This document shows positions 17,513 through 26,248 of a stretch of DNA of 62,365 nucleotides, piece after piece (positions within the stretch are counted from its first letter, which is position 1; each line of letters starts with the position of its first letter). The notes under the pieces are model-generated. The model did not search any database and was not told where the DNA came from. It saw only the letters and a list, made by a program, of their open reading frames with translations. This DNA comes from Alicyclobacillus tolerans. GTDB lineage: Bacteria; Bacillota; Bacilli; Alicyclobacillales; Alicyclobacillaceae. The stretch lies in contig NZ_JXBW01000018.1 in NCBI RefSeq assembly GCF_001447355.1, positions 1 through 62,365 of the forward strand, written 5' to 3'. Made by a program: the position numbers and the translations under genes.

Positions 17513-18403
17513 GTGGATTGGCAACTTCGCGTGTTTGTCACCGTCGTGGAAGAACAAAGTTTTACACATGCCGCAAAGAAATTGCACATTAGCCAACCGG
17601 CCATCAGCCAACACATTCAAGCGCTCGAACAGCGACTCGATGTCCGCCTGCTCGATCGCGAACGGCGAAGGATTCGCTTAAACCCCCCCGGCGAGATTGT
17701 CTATCGACATGCAAAGGAAATCCTTGCGCTATACAGTCGCATGGAACGCATGCTGGAGGAAGCCAAAGAGGAGCCATCCGGCTCCCTGCGCATCGGCGCC
17801 AGCCTCACTTACGGCGAATATGTGCTGCCGCATGTGATTGCCTCGTTTCGCAAGCGGTACCCAATGATTCAACCTATCGTCGAGATCGCAAATACACAAA
17901 CCATTGCCCATCGCGTAGCGGTGCGCGATCTCGACATCGGCGTGGTGGAAGGTCGCGATGTGGTGCACGACGACGTGGAACTTACGCCTTTTGCCGAGGA
18001 CGAGTTGGTTATTGTATGCGCGAAAAACGCGCCGTGGCCGCCTGAAGGTGACGTCACCCCAGCCGATCTCGAGGCAGCTAACTGGATGATTCGCGAACCT
18101 GGCTCAGGCACGCGGGAATTTGTCGATCAGCTCTTTATCCGCCTAGGTATCGCTCCCACGTCTGTCGCCGAGTACAATAGCACGCAAATCATTAAAGAAT
18201 CTGTGGAGGCCGGACTTGGCATTGCGCTGTTGTCGCGCTGGGTCGTTCGCAAAGAGCTGGCATGGGGAACGCTGCGCATCGTACCGGCACTCCACGAACC
18301 CATCACCCGCTGGTTCTCGATTGTCACACGGCGCTCCACGTTTGAAACGCGGGCGACCATCTTGTTTCGGGACTTTTTGCAGAGTGGGCAGATATCACCA
18401 TAG
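17513..18403 (+). CDS. LysR family transcriptional regulator (CysL-like)
   Basis: A 296-residue LysR regulator. The N-terminal helix-turn-helix is typical (FVTVVEEQSFTHAAKKLHIS then QPAISQHIQALEQRL). The effector domain contains LRIGASLTYGEYVLP and a late GLGIALLSRW motif. These resemble the B. subtilis CysL/YwfK group that controls sulfite reductase, though effector specificity cannot be read directly. The GTG start follows AAGGGGAG by about seven bases; a start seven codons upstream has no ribosome binding site. It probably regulates the divergent TDT transporter. Confidence 0.87.
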   Translation: MDWQLRVFVTVVEEQSFTHAAKKLHISQPAISQHIQALEQRLDVRLLDRERRRIRLNPPGEIVYRHAKEILALYSRMERMLEEAKEEPSGSLRIGASLTYGEYVLPHVIASFRKRYPMIQPIVEIANTQTIAHRVAVRDLDIGVVEGRDVVHDDVELTPFAEDELVIVCAKNAPWPPEGDVTPADLEAANWMIREPGSGTREFVDQLFIRLGIAPTSVAEYNSTQIIKESVEAGLGIALLSRWVVRKELAWGTLRIVPALHEPITRWFSIVTRRSTFETRATILFRDFLQSGQISP

Positions 18404-18474
18404 GCTGGAATCCTACACAAATGCCCCTGCCACGGCCATAGGGTAAGCGTAATAGCCTACCTGGTGGTGATGGC

Positions 18475-19878
18475 ATGGACAACGAAATTGGAAACTCATC
18501 GCGCAGTGAACGGCACTTGCGGCGGGCACTCTCGGCCCGTCACGTGCAGATGCTCGCGTTTGGCGGCGTGATTGGCGTCGGAATCTTTTATGGGGCGGCC
18601 GTCTCCGTGCGGCTCGCTGGCCCCTCCGTGATCCTGGACTTCCTGCTGTGTGGCGTGATGGTGGCCATCGTGATGCGCGCTTTAGGCGAAATGACGGTTG
18701 CTGATCCGTCCGCGGGATCGTTCGCTATGCTTGCGAAGCGCAGATGGGGTGATCGGCTCGGATTCGTGACGGCAGGCATGTGGTGGTTTTACTGGGTGGC
18801 GACCGTGATGTCGGAGCTAGCCGCCATCGGCAAGTTGATTCAATTTTGGGCGCCAAGTGTTCCAGCTTGGTTGCCAGGTCTGATTGCGCTCGCGTTATTT
18901 ACACTATCCAACCTGCTCATCGTGCGGATGTTCGGCGAGATCGAATACTGGTTCGCCGTGCTGAAGGCCTTGGCCATCGCCGTCTTTATCGTGTTTGGTT
19001 TACTGATGATGGCGACTCCCTGGTTGCATACTGGCGGTCCGCTAGGTATCGCAAACCTGTACGCACACGGCGGCTTTCTGCCAAACGGATGGCTGGGAGC
19101 CGTGATGGCCCTGTCGCTCGTCGTGCAGGCCTACAGCGGTATCGAAACGCTTGGCGTCGAGGCCGCGGAAACAGCCAACCCGAAACGCACGTTGCAACGC
19201 GCCTTTCGCAGCGTGACCTGGCGAGTACTCGTGGTGTATATCGGATCCATGTTCGTCATGCTTTGTGCCTTCCCATGGACGTACCTCATTCACCATAACG
19301 GCAGTCCGTACGCCCTAATGTTTGCACGCGCCGGCATCCCGATTGCGGCAGGCCTGGTCAACCTAATCATCGTATGTTCCGGTTTATCTTCCTGCAATAC
19401 GGGCCTTTATGGTGGTAGCCGTATGCTATATGCCATGGCTCGGCAAGGGCAGCTCTCGAGTGGACTGGCGCGCCTGAACCGAAAAGACGTGCCCCACGTG
19501 GCTGTCTGGATCACGTCACTGGCCATCGGAATTGGCATACTGATCACGTACCTAAACCCGAATCACGCCTATGTATGGATCACCAGTGCCTCCGCATTTG
19601 CGTCGTTGTGGACCTGGTTTATCATTCTGTTGCTACATGTCACCGGGCGCAGGGTAACCATGACATCTGCATCGATCACAGAACATTCCACATTACGCCG
19701 ACCAATCCTGTCCTACCTAGGCATGTGCTTGCTCGTCGGCACGTTCGTGTTCATCGTCCTATCGCCACTCACGCGCGTATCCGTCTTTTCAGGGGTCGTG
19801 TTTCTGTTGATTGTGTGGATATACGCACTTGTGCGCTTTCGCAGTGCCGAAGGCGATTACGATGAAGCTAGACGGTAA
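18475..19878 (+). CDS. Amino acid permease (APC superfamily, AAT type)
   Basis: A 467-residue, 12-helix permease. The start of helix 1 carries the substrate-binding GVIGVGIFYG signature after a basic cytoplasmic N terminus (RHLRRALSARHVQMLAFGG). Other AAT-like stretches are ALGEMTVADPSAGSFAMLAK, VQAYSGIETLGVEAAETANP and YGGSRMLYAMARQGQ. It should import an amino acid with protons. The start follows GGTGGTGAT. It lies 71 bases after the LysR gene on the same strand and may be coexpressed. Confidence 0.9.
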   Translation: MDNEIGNSSRSERHLRRALSARHVQMLAFGGVIGVGIFYGAAVSVRLAGPSVILDFLLCGVMVAIVMRALGEMTVADPSAGSFAMLAKRRWGDRLGFVTAGMWWFYWVATVMSELAAIGKLIQFWAPSVPAWLPGLIALALFTLSNLLIVRMFGEIEYWFAVLKALAIAVFIVFGLLMMATPWLHTGGPLGIANLYAHGGFLPNGWLGAVMALSLVVQAYSGIETLGVEAAETANPKRTLQRAFRSVTWRVLVVYIGSMFVMLCAFPWTYLIHHNGSPYALMFARAGIPIAAGLVNLIIVCSGLSSCNTGLYGGSRMLYAMARQGQLSSGLARLNRKDVPHVAVWITSLAIGIGILITYLNPNHAYVWITSASAFASLWTWFIILLLHVTGRRVTMTSASITEHSTLRRPILSYLGMCLLVGTFVFIVLSPLTRVSVFSGVVFLLIVWIYALVRFRSAEGDYDEARR

Positions 19879-20031
19879 CGCATCCAAGACCCACCCGTAC
19901 ACAGCCTACAAAGGTCTGCATGGGGCAAAGCGCGATCGATCGCACTTGCACGTTGGTATACACCGCCCGGGACGGGGCATTCTAGCCTTCGAGTTGAGTT
20001 TACCAAGTTTGTGTAAAACGGAGGCTTGTAT

Positions 20032-20376
20032 ATGGATAACCTGAACACGACGTACACCTATCTCAACCAGTGTCGACAAACGGTACAGCAGTTGATGCAG
20101 CAGACCCAACAAGCGTCGATGCAGTATCAACAAATGATGCAACAAGAACTACAAAACGCCCAAACGCTTGAACAGCTGGCGCAAAGAGAACGCCAAGCAG
20201 CGCAAACGATCCAACAGGCGTTACAAGGGCACCAGATGGTCATGCAACAACTGCAACACATTCAGCAAATGTGTGACAGATTGGGCGCGGAAGTACAATC
20301 CGCATACCAGCGCCCGCTATCCACGCCCGCTTACGGCCAGACACATACGCCGAATTTCTCCATGTTTCATCAGTGA
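20032..20376 (+). CDS. Glutamine-rich coiled-coil protein of unknown function
   Basis: A 114-residue soluble protein in which about 28% of residues are Gln, arranged as an almost continuous amphipathic helix from about residue 10 to 95 (QQLMQQTQQASMQYQQMMQQ is typical). The C-terminal tail is Pro/Thr/Tyr-containing and non-helical. There is no signal peptide or membrane segment. GGAGG lies seven bases before the ATG and a strong hairpin follows the stop, so it looks like a real monocistronic gene. Gln-rich helical proteins of this size occur among spore-associated proteins, but nothing here proves such a role. Confidence 0.7.
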   Translation: MDNLNTTYTYLNQCRQTVQQLMQQTQQASMQYQQMMQQELQNAQTLEQLAQRERQAAQTIQQALQGHQMVMQQLQHIQQMCDRLGAEVQSAYQRPLSTPAYGQTHTPNFSMFHQ

Positions 20377-20384
20377 TTGACAAC

Positions 20385-20415
20385 GTGGCTGCCCCAATAC
20401 AAGTGGGGCAGCCAC
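20385..20415 (+). terminator. Stem-loop after the Gln-rich gene
   Basis: Perfect 11-bp arms GTGGCTGCCCC and GGGGCAGCCAC with a 9-base loop begin nine bases after the stop codon. A U tract is missing. Confidence 0.6.
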
Positions 20416-20617
20416 TCCAACCGTGAATGCTGATAAACCTTTGGTTATGACGGTGCCCATTGTACGAACTATCGCAAGTCTACATTTTAAAATGGTTGAA
20501 AACAGCTAAAAACTGCCCTCTGAGGCTGTATTCAACGTCAAGTGGTTGACAATCTTACAGATTTGACGAAACATCTTGATAGCGCTTTCATAATATCTCT
20601 GAAACAGGAGGGCACAT

Positions 20618-20785
20618 ATGCAAGAGAACTTCGTTCGTTTTCTACATGATTACACGTGGACACCAACGGCAAATCAACTCTCTGAGGCCACACGCCAAGA
20701 CTGGGTTCAATCCTCCATCTGCCTGAATTATAAGGAGGTTGTCCGTCTATCCGAAAAAGGGGGCAAAGATTTGCTACGTGCCTAG
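20618..20785 (+). CDS. Small protein of unknown function (55 aa)
   Basis: A 55-codon frame beginning MQENFVRFLHDYTWTPTANQ is preceded by a near-ideal AGGAGGG with six bases spacing. Upstream are TTGACA/TTGACG elements and a TAATAT sequence. The protein is hydrophilic, with two Trp and one Cys, no signal peptide and no recognised domain. The strong ribosome binding site is the main evidence. Confidence 0.5.
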   Translation: MQENFVRFLHDYTWTPTANQLSEATRQDWVQSSICLNYKEVVRLSEKGGKDLLRA

Positions 20786-21049
20786 GATCTCTATCCAAAA
20801 TTACTTGGAATGATGCCGTTCTTATACCCCCTCTCATGAATGTGTGCGACAGTGCATTCTGAACCAGGAGCAAGGCGGCACTTTTTGTGTGGTATCAATC
20901 GTATACGCACAAAATCCCCCTTGGCCCGGTCAGGAAGACCTGCGCAAAGTCGTTCCCCTGCAACGACGTTGAATCGCCAAAGCGCCAATCAAAATGACGG
21001 CAACGCCATCACCTCGCGTATTTCCACCAATACATCCTCCAGATACCGA
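20786..21049. other. Intergenic stretch without a supportable gene
   Basis: Only short open frames occur here. The longest, on the minus strand, has no ribosome binding site and no recognisable family. Possibly the remains of a gene formerly following the YCII gene. Confidence 0.4.
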
Positions 21050-21406
21050 TCACGCTGAATGAAACTGTCGTACTTCGATTTTCCGATTGCAAGCCCTCGA
21101 TCCATCTGCGGCAAGCCTAAGTGCAGCGCTCAAATCAGGAGCATCAATGATCCATATTCCAGCGACATACTCCTTTGATTCTGAGACTGGCCCGTCAATG
21201 ACAACGGCATCTCCACTGCGGTTGTCTATCACAGTGGCCGAATTCGGAGATCCGAGACCGCCGGCGAAAAGCAAGTGGCCATCGGACATAAGTCGGTCAT
21301 TGAAGGCGTCGATCGCCGCTCTCTCGTCCGAGGTTGCCGTGCCATTCGTAAGCTCGGCATCAGACCGAATGGTCATGTCATCAATCACGAAAAGTATATA
21401 CCGCAT
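21050..21406 (-). CDS. YCII/DGPF-domain protein
   Basis: A 118-residue protein of the YCII-related family, a small dimeric ferredoxin-like fold of uncertain function, often linked to ECF sigma factors. It starts MRYILFVIDD, has the LMSDGHLLFAGGL helix-strand, and the family motif DGPVSESKEYVAGIWIIDAP followed by IEVRQF. AAGGAGATA precedes the ATG and overlaps the end of the upstream DUF2785 gene, so the two are cotranscribed. No ECF sigma gene is adjacent. Confidence 0.78.
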   Translation of the reverse strand: MRYILFVIDDMTIRSDAELTNGTATSDERAAIDAFNDRLMSDGHLLFAGGLGSPNSATVIDNRSGDAVVIDGPVSESKEYVAGIWIIDAPDLSAALRLAADGSRACNRKIEVRQFHSA

Positions 21407-21412
21407 GTCAGG

Positions 21413-21967
21413 TTATCTCCTTAGACCAAGCAATTCAGGATTCTCTAGCTTAGTGAACCTGTTAAGCCAATTCTCCAATGCGTCGGTCGTGACAAGGCCT
21501 TTTTCGAGGATTCGACTTGCTGTAAACGCCAGCCTGTCATCTTCTTGGAAATAGATTGGATTCGGCAAGGTTGCTAAATCCACCACCCTATGAAGCACCG
21601 CCAACCGTTCGCTATCAGTGGACCATGGATGTTGAGCGCAACTGTCCAACGAATCCGCGGTATGCGCAATGGTATGGGCCCATCCCTTCCCGCTAATGTA
21701 GCCTCGACGATCGCGCTCCTCTCTCGCATAAGACAATACACTATGGATTGTATCGTGCACCAGATCTTCATCCAGTTGAGGGCTCTCTATGTCGCGATCG
21801 TTAACGGTACAACAAGAGCGAACCGATTGGGGATGGACCGTAAGACCATTAGTAAGTACATGGCTATGGAGGAATTCGTGGACAGGAGGCCCGCGCAGTT
21901 CATGGACAAGCCATCCAATTTGGCCCGTTCTTCGCTTGTCATAATGATTCCCCACCTGAATGATCAT
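21413..21967 (-). CDS. DUF2785 protein, N-terminally incomplete
   Basis: The C-terminal 120 residues match DUF2785: LSYAREERDRRGYISGKGWA, HTIAHTADSLD and YFQEDDRLAF are diagnostic. The family is usually about 270-290 residues; here the frame gives only 184 and the first 60 residues do not resemble the family. A second frame starting MTSEERAKLDG, with AGGTGGGG upstream of its ATG, overlaps this N-terminal part, which suggests a frameshift or deletion. It is followed after six bases by the YCII gene. Confidence 0.6.
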   Translation of the reverse strand: MIIQVGNHYDKRRTGQIGWLVHELRGPPVHEFLHSHVLTNGLTVHPQSVRSCCTVNDRDIESPQLDEDLVHDTIHSVLSYAREERDRRGYISGKGWAHTIAHTADSLDSCAQHPWSTDSERLAVLHRVVDLATLPNPIYFQEDDRLAFTASRILEKGLVTTDALENWLNRFTKLENPELLGLRR

Positions 21968-22069
21968 GGGATTATTTCAGAAGTCTATATTGCAAACGAG
22001 GTGTGCGCTATTTGACGCTCATACAATGCTTATGGCACAACTTGAATAAAACTTGGTTAACCCACCCCC

Positions 22070-23335
22070 TTATAATGACACGTCTACTTGTTTTAGCATG
22101 TTAGGACGTTGTAAAACGAGCAGCATGACGATAAGGCAAACGAGAGACGCAAACATTTGTGTGTGTAGCCAGAAAAGCGACGGTACTCTCCGGGTCAGAT
22201 CATTTAACAAAAACGTCACCGGCAAGGTCTGAAGACCATATGCTAGTGCGATGATAGAGAGATACCGCGACTTGATACTGACGTTCATCCGTCCCACCAT
22301 GTATAGTCCGGTTAACATTGCCGGTAATGTGAAGACCATGTGCGGTTGTTCGAGCAACGGCGATACTGAGATTGGTAATATCGACGTGAGCCCCACACTT
22401 CCGTGAGCCTCGGTGTGCTTGGCCTGACGAATCCCCCACACAATTGCCGCCAAGACCGCTACGGCGTAGATGTCGAAGGTGAATTGGAGCATAGGTTGGT
22501 GGTATAGCCCCTTCAAGTGAATTAGGAAAAGTTCCATCACCCCGAGTAGCGACTGATTGTATGGCGCCGGCCCATTTTGCATACTGTCGTGGCTGAATTG
22601 AAGGAAGTGGATAGCGTATCCAAACGTGCTTCCAGGTCCCAACCAGCACCATGATGCCAGTATGATCAAAGCACCGAACATAGCTGTGTACCTTATCGTC
22701 TTCCATTTTCGCTGCATGGCAAGCGGGAGCAAAATGACGATAGGAGTAACTTTGATCAAAATAGCGAAGGCTATAGGCAGTGCAGCGGCGGTCTCTAATT
22801 TACGTCGATATAACAGATAGAAAGCGAGGGAAAAACAGCCGAACAGCACCGTATTCACGTTGCCCACAGCGAGGTCCAATTGAAATGGAGTCAAAGTCAT
22901 TACTGCAACCATGAGACCTAACAGGTAACCGCGCCGCAATCTCCCCCACAACGTCTTCGCCGTCCAAAATACGCCGAATACGCCACATAAAATTGTTAAA
23001 AATCGCCATACGGCCAGCGAAACTGCAAATGGCAGCCAGGCGAGCCAGGAGAATAGCCAAGCAAATTGCGGTGGGTAGACATATTGATTGTGCATATCCA
23101 TTGGATAGTGGTGAGTTTGTAAGAACGCACGCTCCGAAGTACCACTGTATAATGTGCCCCATGTCACGTGCCCCTCGATGACATGCAGGAATGCCGTATA
23201 AAAAAACGCATAATCATAGCCCAGGAAGTGGATATGCGCTAAACCTGTCCATTCCTTCCAAACACACACGATTATGATCACGATGGCACAGGAGAGCCAC
23301 CATAGCCGCAGACGTTCCAACCACAGCACACTCAC
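22070..23335 (-). CDS. GT87-like (DUF2029) membrane glycosyltransferase
   Basis: A 421-residue protein with about ten transmembrane segments. It resembles GT87 polyprenyl-phosphate-dependent glycosyltransferases: an Asp-containing first loop (GYDYAFFYTA), the YVYPPQFAWLFSWLAWLPFA segment, a GNVNTVLFG motif after helix 4 (family GxxN), and AFAILIKVTPIVILLPLAM. Such enzymes transfer a lipid-linked sugar on the outer side of the membrane. The acceptor is unknown. The start GTG overlaps the stop of a short upstream frame. Confidence 0.72.
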   Translation of the reverse strand: MSVLWLERLRLWWLSCAIVIIIVCVWKEWTGLAHIHFLGYDYAFFYTAFLHVIEGHVTWGTLYSGTSERAFLQTHHYPMDMHNQYVYPPQFAWLFSWLAWLPFAVSLAVWRFLTILCGVFGVFWTAKTLWGRLRRGYLLGLMVAVMTLTPFQLDLAVGNVNTVLFGCFSLAFYLLYRRKLETAAALPIAFAILIKVTPIVILLPLAMQRKWKTIRYTAMFGALIILASWCWLGPGSTFGYAIHFLQFSHDSMQNGPAPYNQSLLGVMELFLIHLKGLYHQPMLQFTFDIYAVAVLAAIVWGIRQAKHTEAHGSVGLTSILPISVSPLLEQPHMVFTLPAMLTGLYMVGRMNVSIKSRYLSIIALAYGLQTLPVTFLLNDLTRRVPSLFWLHTQMFASLVCLIVMLLVLQRPNMLKQVDVSL

Positions 23336-23548
23336 CTAAAAGCCCTCTTTCCAGTTAGATTTCCAAAATGCTGAGTTGGCATCACAGTATCGATAGTGTA
23401 CAAGGCGTACCTCGAAATGGTCTTTGTTTGCTCCCAGCACCTGTAGGCATCCATACTGATTACAAGGGCATGTACAATTATCACCGAACCGGATAACGAT
23501 TCCGGTTAGTGCGTTTATGGCATAGACATGTGCGCGACTGAGGAGCAC
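23336..23548 (-). CDS. Possible small Cys-containing protein
   Basis: A 70-codon frame between rlmH and the GT87-like gene. It contains VYAINALTGIVIRFG, resembling a single PQQ/beta-propeller repeat, then a Cys cluster (CTCPCNQYGC). It lies in the same frame as rlmH after its stop and abuts the next gene start. The GTG start has GGAAGG directly adjacent, which is too close for good initiation. It may be a remnant rather than a gene. Confidence 0.3.
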   Translation of the reverse strand: MLLSRAHVYAINALTGIVIRFGDNCTCPCNQYGCLQVLGANKDHFEVRLVHYRYCDANSAFWKSNWKEGF

Positions 23549-23589
23549 CCTTCCATTCGGCCGTGTAACACATTGCTCCGGCTCTCGAT

Positions 23590-24069
23590 TTACTTATGAT
23601 ACGGTTCCCCCCGCATAATCCTAATCCCGCGATATAACTGCTCAAGCAGCACCACTCGCGCCAGTTGATGTGGCAGCGTGATCGGCCCAAAGCTCCAGCG
23701 CATCGTCGCCTGTTTCCGCAGGCGATCGTGCACACCACAAGATCCGCCAATCACAAACGCGAGTCTCCCGTACCCCTGCGCCTGCAAATCGGCATACGCC
23801 TGGCTCCAACCGTCCGATGAAAGCTGCTTCCCACCAATGTCCAGCACGATGACCCCGTCGCGGGGGCGTAACAGCTTCTCAATGCGATCCGCCTCCCGCG
23901 CCAAAGCCTGCTGCCTGTCCGCTTCACTCATGCGCTCCGGCACCGGCTCGTCCGGAACCTCGTGCATGGTCAGCTCGACATAAGCCGAAAGGCGCTTCTC
24001 GTATTCGCGAAGCGCCTCCAGCCAATAACGCTCTTTCACTTTCCCTACCGCGATCACGGCAACCTGCAT
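23590..24069 (-). CDS. rlmH: 23S rRNA (pseudouridine-1915-N3)-methyltransferase RlmH
   Basis: A 159-residue SPOUT methyltransferase that methylates pseudouridine 1915 in 23S rRNA using S-adenosylmethionine. It starts MQVAVIAVGKVKERYW and ends with the trefoil-knot motifs LAFVIGGSCGVHD, SFGPITLPHQLARVVLLEQL and YRGIRIMRGEPYHK, which are almost invariant. Length is typical. It follows htrA by 17 bases, the conserved position at the end of the wal region in Bacilli. Confidence 0.97.
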   Translation of the reverse strand: MQVAVIAVGKVKERYWLEALREYEKRLSAYVELTMHEVPDEPVPERMSEADRQQALAREADRIEKLLRPRDGVIVLDIGGKQLSSDGWSQAYADLQAQGYGRLAFVIGGSCGVHDRLRKQATMRWSFGPITLPHQLARVVLLEQLYRGIRIMRGEPYHK

Positions 24070-24086
24070 GTTCCCCGTCCCCTGCT

Positions 24087-25301
24087 TTACGGAGAGCCCA
24101 CATCTCCCGTCGTCAATTGCGTGTCCATCGAGCCAATTTTCACTCGCATCGTCACAAGGCGAGAGTCCCGGTACACCTTCAGTGTCACCGTATCCCCCGG
24201 CTTCGTCTGGAACACCTGCGTCCGCAAGTCAGCCATCGTGCGAATCGTTGTCGCATTTAAACCGACGATTACGTCATTGGAGCGCAGGCCTGCGGCACGT
24301 GTCTCTGGAGAAGTGACTTTCTTAACCCACACACCGTAATCCACCGGCACGTCCGGCCACATCTGTTGTGGCAGCGAAGTCAATGAATACGCCTCAATCC
24401 CAAGTGCGGGATGAATTGCATGCCCAGTTTGCATGAGTTGCTTGGCCACGACTTTAACTTCGTTTGACGGAATTGCAAAGCCCATACCTTCAAAATTTTG
24501 CGCAACGATTTTGCTGCTATTGATGCCCATCACATCGCCATGAATGTCGACCAACGGACCGCCGCTGTTGTCCGGGTTAATGGCCGCATCTGTTTGAATA
24601 ACCGTCTGGTAGTCCAAAGTCTGTTGATTTGCCTCATCCTGTACTGGCATGATGCGCGACTTGGCGCTTAAAATACCGCTTGTCACCGTATCCGCAAAGT
24701 CAAGCCCTAACGGCGTGCCAATCGCAATTGCTGGTTCCCCCGCTTCAATTTTATCGGAATCGGCAAAATTGATGGCGTCAACGCCTTTGAAAACGCTGGC
24801 CGGAACCTTCAACACCGCGAGATCGGTGTACGGGTCCGTTCCCACGACCTCAGCGTTGTAGTGCTTGCCTGAATCGCGAACAATATCCACCTTTGCAGCG
24901 CCTTCTACCACGTGATTGTTCGTAACCAGATACGCTGACTTATCATCCTTATAAAACATGACACCAGTACCAATGCCGGTAGCCTGCAACTTGGATTGCT
25001 GCGAGAAAAAATTAGAGACCAGTTGATAGTTCTCGACTCCAACCACATCCGGTTCGACCTTGCGAACCGCTTGTGTGACATCACTTGAAATTTGGATGGT
25101 CATCGGCTGCCCAACTAACCGTGTCGCCATGGGCTTTGGCTGAGCCACATGGTGGCTTTCTGCAGAAACGCGTGTCAACCCGATGGTCAAAGCAGATCCT
25201 GATAGTGCCGACAAGGCGACCACTGTCATCCAGCGAGCTGCGCTCCCTGACCATAAGCGCCTCGAGCGGCGCGATTGCTCTCTGTCCTGGTTTCCGTTCA
25301 C
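24087..25301 (-). CDS. htrA: HtrA-like membrane serine protease with unusual active-site motif
   Basis: A 404-residue DegP/HtrA-type protease (YycK position). A basic N terminus and one transmembrane anchor (about residues 25-45) are followed by a trypsin-like domain and a C-terminal PDZ domain (VKKVTSPETRAAGLRSNDVI). The triad is His130 (VTNNHVVEGA), Asp160 (DPYTDLAVLKV) and Ser246. The motif round the Ser reads NPDNSGGPL, whereas HtrA proteins have NPGNSGGPL: the Gly two residues before Ser, whose backbone forms the oxyanion hole, is Asp244 (GAC). The GTG start is chosen because AGGAGGGG lies seven bases upstream. It follows walJ and precedes rlmH. Confidence 0.9.
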   Translation of the reverse strand: MNGNQDREQSRRSRRLWSGSAARWMTVVALSALSGSALTIGLTRVSAESHHVAQPKPMATRLVGQPMTIQISSDVTQAVRKVEPDVVGVENYQLVSNFFSQQSKLQATGIGTGVMFYKDDKSAYLVTNNHVVEGAAKVDIVRDSGKHYNAEVVGTDPYTDLAVLKVPASVFKGVDAINFADSDKIEAGEPAIAIGTPLGLDFADTVTSGILSAKSRIMPVQDEANQQTLDYQTVIQTDAAINPDNSGGPLVDIHGDVMGINSSKIVAQNFEGMGFAIPSNEVKVVAKQLMQTGHAIHPALGIEAYSLTSLPQQMWPDVPVDYGVWVKKVTSPETRAAGLRSNDVIVGLNATTIRTMADLRTQVFQTKPGDTVTLKVYRDSRLVTMRVKIGSMDTQLTTGDVGSP

Positions 25302-25393
25302 CTCAACACCCCTCCTGCCGGCCTGCGTGGATGGGGCCAACACCGTACCACGCGATCATAATCAGGGGTTATTTTGGGCGTTGAGGCATGGGA

Positions 25394-26200
25394 TCATACT
25401 CTTGCCCGGGAAATTTCCGTTAACGTCGTTGCCTCTTGGCGGCTCGTACGTTTAAGTGTAAGGACCTGAGCCAATCTGGGTCTGGCGTCGATCACGATTT
25501 GCTCGACAGTCAATTCGGCCAGATCGGGCAGATTGTTATCTGCGCTTAGATGAGCCAGAAAGACCTCAACAGGCGATTCCGGGAGGATGTCGATTAATGC
25601 GTAACCTGCGTCGACGTTAGACAAGTGGCCTTTATCACCGAGAACCCGCCGTTTTAGGTGCCATGGATACCTGCCGGCTCGTAGCATGTCCGTATCGTGA
25701 TTGCTTTCAAACACATAAGCGTCACAGTTTTGCAGAAGCTCCTTTTGGCGATCACTGACGTACCCAAGGTCAGTCACAACGGCAAGGCTGGCATCAGGCG
25801 TATCAAAGCGATATGCCACGGGTTGCTCGGCGTCGTGCGACACGGCAAAAGGCGTGATTTGGATATCGCCGATGGTGAACGACTCTTCTTCGCGAACCAC
25901 TTGAAAGCGGGACTCATCTTCCAGTCTCGCCTTATCTGGCAGGTTTGCGTATGTACCTTCGGTCATATAAATTGGAGCCTGACTTTTTTTGCATACCTGT
26001 GCCAAACCGCGTACGTGATCGTCATGCTCATGTGTGACTAAAATGGCAGTGAGATTCGATATTTCCTGGGTACAAGCGAATTGCAATCGCGTCTGCAACT
26101 GCTTGCCGGTGATGCCTGCATCAAGCAGAATCTTGGTCTCACCGTCCTCAATATAGACGGCATTGCCATTGCTCCCGCTCGCAAGTACTGAAAAACGCAC
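25394..26200 (-). CDS. walJ: WalJ (YycJ) metallo-beta-lactamase fold hydrolase
   Basis: A 268-residue protein of the metallo-hydrolase family. Metal ligands are in THEHDDHVRGL, in the VSHDAEQPVAY segment, in VTDLGYVSD and in HLSADNN. The start MRFSVLASGSNGNAVYI is the usual YycJ N terminus. In Firmicutes it belongs to the walRK operon and is implicated in coordinating cell division and DNA replication, acting as a nuclease in some reports. It lies 48 bases downstream of walI. Confidence 0.95.
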   Translation of the reverse strand: MRFSVLASGSNGNAVYIEDGETKILLDAGITGKQLQTRLQFACTQEISNLTAILVTHEHDDHVRGLAQVCKKSQAPIYMTEGTYANLPDKARLEDESRFQVVREEESFTIGDIQITPFAVSHDAEQPVAYRFDTPDASLAVVTDLGYVSDRQKELLQNCDAYVFESNHDTDMLRAGRYPWHLKRRVLGDKGHLSNVDAGYALIDILPESPVEVFLAHLSADNNLPDLAELTVEQIVIDARPRLAQVLTLKRTSRQEATTLTEISRARV

Positions 26201-26248
26201 TACCGGAACCTCCTTACGGTTGCAAGACCGTATTTGTATCGAAAATGA

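Noticed and set aside
20791-20988. Minus-strand 65-codon frame downstream of the YCII gene
   Set aside because: An in-frame stop lies just upstream, there is no ribosome binding site and no family match could be recognised.
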